Assembly: GCA_036003885.1 (NCBI GenBank)
Contig: DASYSA010000355.1
Coordinates: 1-16,642 of the forward strand
Reading direction: 5' to 3'
Origin: DASYSA01 sp036003885
GTDB taxonomy: Bacteria; Acidobacteriota; Blastocatellia; UBA7656
DNA: 16,642 bases
The position numbers were made by a program, and so were the translations under genes. Shown here in pieces: positions 14,278 through 16,642 of the stretch. Positions within the stretch are counted from its first letter, which is position 1; every line of letters begins with the position of its first letter. The notes beneath the pieces were generated by a model. That model was not told where the DNA came from. It worked only from the letters and a program-made list of their open reading frames with translations, and searched no databases.

Positions 14278-15581
14278 ACATCTACGGGGATCCTGGCCGC
14301 CTCTTTCCCTCGCTCCTCGTTCACGAAAGAAATCAGGATCGCTCCCACCACAAAGAAGACTCCGATCGAGAGAATCGCGGGCCTCTGGCTCCCGCTCGTT
14401 CTCGAAATCGTGCCGAAGACGATCGGGCCCAGGAAGGCAAGCGCCTTGCCTGCGATTCCAAGGAAGCCGAAGAACTCGGCGGCGTTTTTCTTCGGCGTGA
14501 ACAGAGCCAGGAGGCTTCGCGTCACCGACTGACAGGATCCCATCCCTATTCCTGCCAGCGTAGCCACAACATAAAAACTCGCCTTCGAATAGGCGAAGTA
14601 TGCGACCACCACCGCGGTCAGCCATATGGTGAGCGAAATTAGTATCGTCCGCTTCTGTCCGATGCGGTCTGCAACCCATCCGAATGAGAACGCGCCGGCT
14701 GCTGCAACCACATTCATCGCGATGAACATGATCGCAATTTCAGACGTGGTGAATCCAATTGTCACGCTGGCGTACAGCGCTGCAAAGTAGATGACCGTCA
14801 CTATGCCGTCGTTGTACACCAGGAATGCGATGAGCAGCTTAAAGAGCTCGCGGTAACGCCTGATGTGCTTGATCGTGTTCATCAATTGGCGGAAACCAAC
14901 CGTAAGATAGGATTCGCCGGGCGGAAGCGTTTGGGGCACGCTACGATCGCGCAGGAACACAAAGGTAGGGATGACTGCAATCGCGTAGTATACCGCAACG
15001 ACTACCGGGATTAGCCGCGCCAGGTTGAGCTGCTCAGGCGTCGGATCGTCCACTATGTTCCTGGCCAGCGGATAGCAGATCGCCATCGCCACCAGGCCGC
15101 TCACATAACCCAGGCCCCACTTGATTCCGGAGATGCGTCCCGCATTCGACTCATTCGAGATGCCCGGCAGGAAGCTGTCGATGAAAACGCCCCCGCCGGA
15201 GAATCCGATGTTGGCAACGATGTACAGTGCCAACCCGAGGGCCGTCATCCCCGGTCCGACAAAGTAGAGCGCAGCGGTGAAGAAGACGATCGTAAAAGCG
15301 CAGACTCCCAGGAACTTCTTCCGGCTGCCAGAAAAGTCGGCAATCGCTCCCAGTATCGGCGCCAGCAGTGCAACGACAATCTCAGAGATAGACGCGCCGA
15401 TTCCCCACAGGAAATCCGCCTGCTGGGGGTTGCGTACAACGATTTTGCTGAAGTAGGGAGCGTACAGGGCAGTGACGATGACGGTGGTGAAGGCCGAATC
15501 GGCCACGTCGTACATGCACCAGCCGAAGATCTCGCTCTTTCGTACCGGAGAGGAGTCGACTTGCTCGACTGCTGTTGTCAT
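14274..15581 (-). CDS. MFS transporter of the UMF1/ATG22-like family
   Basis: This is a 435-residue inner-membrane transporter with about twelve hydrophobic helices. The opening WCMYDVADSAF (21-31) matches the YDWANSAF signature of the UMF1/ATG22 group. GSCQSVTRSLLALFTPKKNA (348-367) followed by AEFFGF matches the second conserved block of that group. MFS motif-A-like loops occur in both halves: ADFSGSRKK (81-89) and GWVADRIGQKR (301-311). The eukaryotic ATG22 family is linked to vacuolar amino acid efflux; substrates of bacterial members are mostly unknown. Its stop codon overlaps the start of the dikinase-like gene by four bases, so the two are probably made together. The ATG at 15581 has only a weak ribosome binding site. 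A REP-like hairpin separates it from the Nfu gene upstream. Confidence 0.9.
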   Translation of the reverse strand: MTTAVEQVDSSPVRKSEIFGWCMYDVADSAFTTVIVTALYAPYFSKIVVRNPQQADFLWGIGASISEIVVALLAPILGAIADFSGSRKKFLGVCAFTIVFFTAALYFVGPGMTALGLALYIVANIGFSGGGVFIDSFLPGISNESNAGRISGIKWGLGYVSGLVAMAICYPLARNIVDDPTPEQLNLARLIPVVVAVYYAIAVIPTFVFLRDRSVPQTLPPGESYLTVGFRQLMNTIKHIRRYRELFKLLIAFLVYNDGIVTVIYFAALYASVTIGFTTSEIAIMFIAMNVVAAAGAFSFGWVADRIGQKRTILISLTIWLTAVVVAYFAYSKASFYVVATLAGIGMGSCQSVTRSLLALFTPKKNAAEFFGFLGIAGKALAFLGPIVFGTISRTSGSQRPAILSIGVFFVVGAILISFVNEERGKEAARIPVDV

Positions 15582-15613
15582 CCAGGAATCCCGGGTTGCG
15601 TGGAAGGATTCGA

Positions 15614-15644
15614 AAGCTCAGGCCGGCCGCGCCGGCCTGAGCTT
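15614..15644. repeat. REP-like perfect hairpin between Nfu and MFS genes
   Basis: Two perfectly complementary 14-base arms (15614-15627 and 15631-15644, starting AAGCTCAGG and ending CCTGAGCTT) enclose the loop CGC. It begins 17 bases after the Nfu stop codon and could act as a terminator or mRNA 3' end stabiliser, though only TTTCG follows on the minus strand. The flank CTGAGCTTGTCG resembles a repetitive element that I recall being scattered through many bacterial genomes (variants of CTGAGCTTGTCGAAGG), so a REP-type element is also plausible. Confidence 0.6.
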
Positions 15645-15660
15645 GTCGTAGAAGGGTGCT

Positions 15661-16251
15661 CTATTTTGAAGGAGCGTAATAAGGATTGGAGCCGCCGGCG
15701 TGATCGGTGGTATCCAGAATCTCGCGGACCTGCGGTACCTCTTCGCGAATGAGCCGTTCCACGCCCTGCTTTAGAGTTACGTCGGCCGCTCCGCAGCCCT
15801 GGCACCCGCCGCCCATCCTGATAAAGATGTTGTCTTCCTGGACGTCTATCAATTCGACAAAGCCGCCGTGAGAAGCGACGCCCGGGTTGATCTGGTCGTC
15901 GAGCACCTTCTGCACTCGTCGCCTCACCTCCTCGGACGGCAGGCGATCGCCCTCGGGCAGATCCGGAGGCGGGTTCAGGAAGCTTCGAATCGCTGTCCCT
16001 ATCCTCTTGCCGAGCTGGCGCCAGTCTTCCTGCCCCGATTGCGTCGCGGTCACCAGGTTGTCGTTGAGCTCAACGAAGGTGATCCCCGGTATGTTGAAGA
16101 GCTTCGACGCAAGAGCGTTCCCGTTTGCCTCTTCCTTGCTGTTGAAGGTCGCCGCGCCCGCTTCAACCGGGCGGTCGACCGTAAACCGGCAGACCTTTAT
16201 GTCCTGGGTGTCAACTTCGGCCCTGATTTGAATTTGCAATGGAGAACTCAT
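15661..16251 (-). CDS. Nfu-type iron-sulfur cluster scaffold/carrier protein
   Basis: Nfu proteins bind and deliver Fe-S clusters to target apoproteins in the cytosol. The 196 residues have an Nfu N-terminal-type domain (about 8-95, with the VEAGAATF and IPGITFVELNDNLVTATQ blocks). A linker rich in Pro and charged residues follows. The C-terminal NifU-like domain (about 108-180) has SHGGFVELIDVQEDNIFIRM and the cluster-binding CxxC in GGGCQGCGAADVTL (C150 and C153). The reading frame continues upstream to 16341, but ATG at 16251 is preferred: AGAAGGAG lies seven bases upstream and the protein then starts like other family members. It has its own -10 box. No other Fe-S assembly gene is adjacent. 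Confidence 0.92.
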   Translation of the reverse strand: MSSPLQIQIRAEVDTQDIKVCRFTVDRPVEAGAATFNSKEEANGNALASKLFNIPGITFVELNDNLVTATQSGQEDWRQLGKRIGTAIRSFLNPPPDLPEGDRLPSEEVRRRVQKVLDDQINPGVASHGGFVELIDVQEDNIFIRMGGGCQGCGAADVTLKQGVERLIREEVPQVREILDTTDHAGGSNPYYAPSK

Positions 16252-16258
16252 GCTTGCA

Positions 16259-16299
16259 CTCCTTCTGGGTTTGGTTCTTTCTTTCGATCGATCATTATA
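16259..16299 (-). promoter_or_regulatory. Predicted -10 box and strong ribosome binding site of the Nfu gene
   Basis: On the minus strand TATAAT (plus 16294-16299) is a perfect -10 box. The hexamer 17 bases upstream, TGGAGT, is a poor -35. AGAAGGAG (plus 16259-16266) is a near-perfect Shine-Dalgarno seven bases from the ATG at 16251, which decides the start. Confidence 0.5.
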
Positions 16300-16373
16300 G
16301 CTGTTTGTGCCCTGGTACTCCACACGGACTCGCGACAACAACCCTCATTCTAAAAATCGACAGGTTCTGTGGC

Positions 16374-16642
16374 CTATCCCTTCGAGATGTTGTAGACCAC
16401 CGCAGTCTTCTCGATCGGACGAAACTGGTCCCGCGTCGGTTCCGCGCAGCAGAACCAGGATTCAGTCAACCGCGGGGGCCGGAGTCTCAGCGCTTCGATT
16501 TCGGGGATCTTTCGTCTGGGAGCGGCATCGCCGCGAGCCTCATATGCAAGCTCGCGAATCTTGTAAAAGGTCAGGGCCGCATCTTCGTTGCTGGTGACCG
16601 ATTGCTCCACCAGAACGCTCACCTTCTCGTGTAGTTCATCCA
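16374..16642 (-). CDS. 3' part of an unidentified reading frame running off the window
   Basis: A minus-strand frame is open from the right edge to a TAG at 16374, giving 89 visible codons. The product has an acidic, helical-looking start (LVEQSVTSNEDAALTFYKIR), a proline- and arginine-rich middle (about half-way, LRLRPPRLTESWFCC), and ends near VVYNISKG. I do not recognise a family. Codon use looks compatible with real coding sequence, but the visible part is short. It lies 122 bases upstream of the Nfu gene in the same direction. An internal GTG at 16622 could also be a start, making an 82-residue protein. Confidence 0.45.
   Translation of the reverse strand, partial: DELHEKVSVLVEQSVTSNEDAALTFYKIRELAYEARGDAAPRRKIPEIEALRLRPPRLTESWFCCAEPTRDQFRPIEKTAVVYNISKG

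Noticed and set aside
14278..14679. Upstream extension of the dikinase-like gene to 14679
   Set aside because: It lies wholly inside the MFS gene in another frame, lacks domain resemblance, and the ATG at 14277 starts a signal-peptide-like segment with ATGA coupling.
16252..16341. Upstream extension of the Nfu gene to 16341
   Set aside because: It would cover the -10 box and ribosome binding site, and the ATG at 16251 has an ideal Shine-Dalgarno sequence and family-like length.

Overview
This window most resembles a chromosomal segment of an Acidobacteriota-type bacterium, possibly Blastocatellia. That is an inference from gene content: a Ser/Thr protein kinase fused to an NTPase, a giant two-component-type beta-propeller sensor, carboxypeptidase-regulatory-like domains, and a moderately GC-rich genome with GTG/TTG starts. 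No rRNA, tRNA, CRISPR array or insertion sequence was seen.

Layout. Positions 21-1886 (-) encode an exported zinc-metallopeptidase-like protein with a nidogen-like middle. A divergent promoter region follows, with near-consensus promoters in both directions and a Fur-box-like palindrome. It leads into feoA-feoB (2097-4316, +), the GTP-dependent ferrous iron uptake pair. A six-helix membrane protein (4489-5172, +) with its own near-consensus promoter ends convergently with the next block.

Positions 5200-11471 (-) hold the most striking unit, a two-gene operon. The upstream gene (1428 aa) has a signal anchor, two CarboxypepD_reg-like domains, 14 propeller repeats, a Y_Y_Y-like domain, one membrane helix and a cytoplasmic AAA/STAND-like ATPase. 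The downstream gene (648 aa) has a related ATPase domain fused to a complete Ser/Thr protein kinase. I infer a transmembrane signalling system in which a two-component-style sensor drives a Ser/Thr kinase through paired ATPase domains instead of a histidine kinase. A good promoter lies just upstream, and a small hairpin presents the Shine-Dalgarno sequence of the kinase gene.

Positions 11472-12312 are a sparse region with two small HicB-like antitoxin genes and no recognisable HicA. One of them appears frameshifted at an A6 tract directly after its natural start codon. Positions 12313-15581 (-) hold an ATGA-coupled pair: a UMF1/ATG22-like MFS transporter and a signal-peptide-bearing PEP/pyruvate-dikinase-like protein with glucan-water-dikinase domain order. 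Positions 15661-16251 (-) encode an Nfu-type iron-sulfur scaffold protein with a strong ribosome binding site and a perfect -10 box. A 31-bp REP-like hairpin separates it from the MFS gene. The right edge carries the 3' end of an unidentified reading frame.

Two iron-related loci (feoAB and Nfu) flank the window, but nothing seen ties them together.
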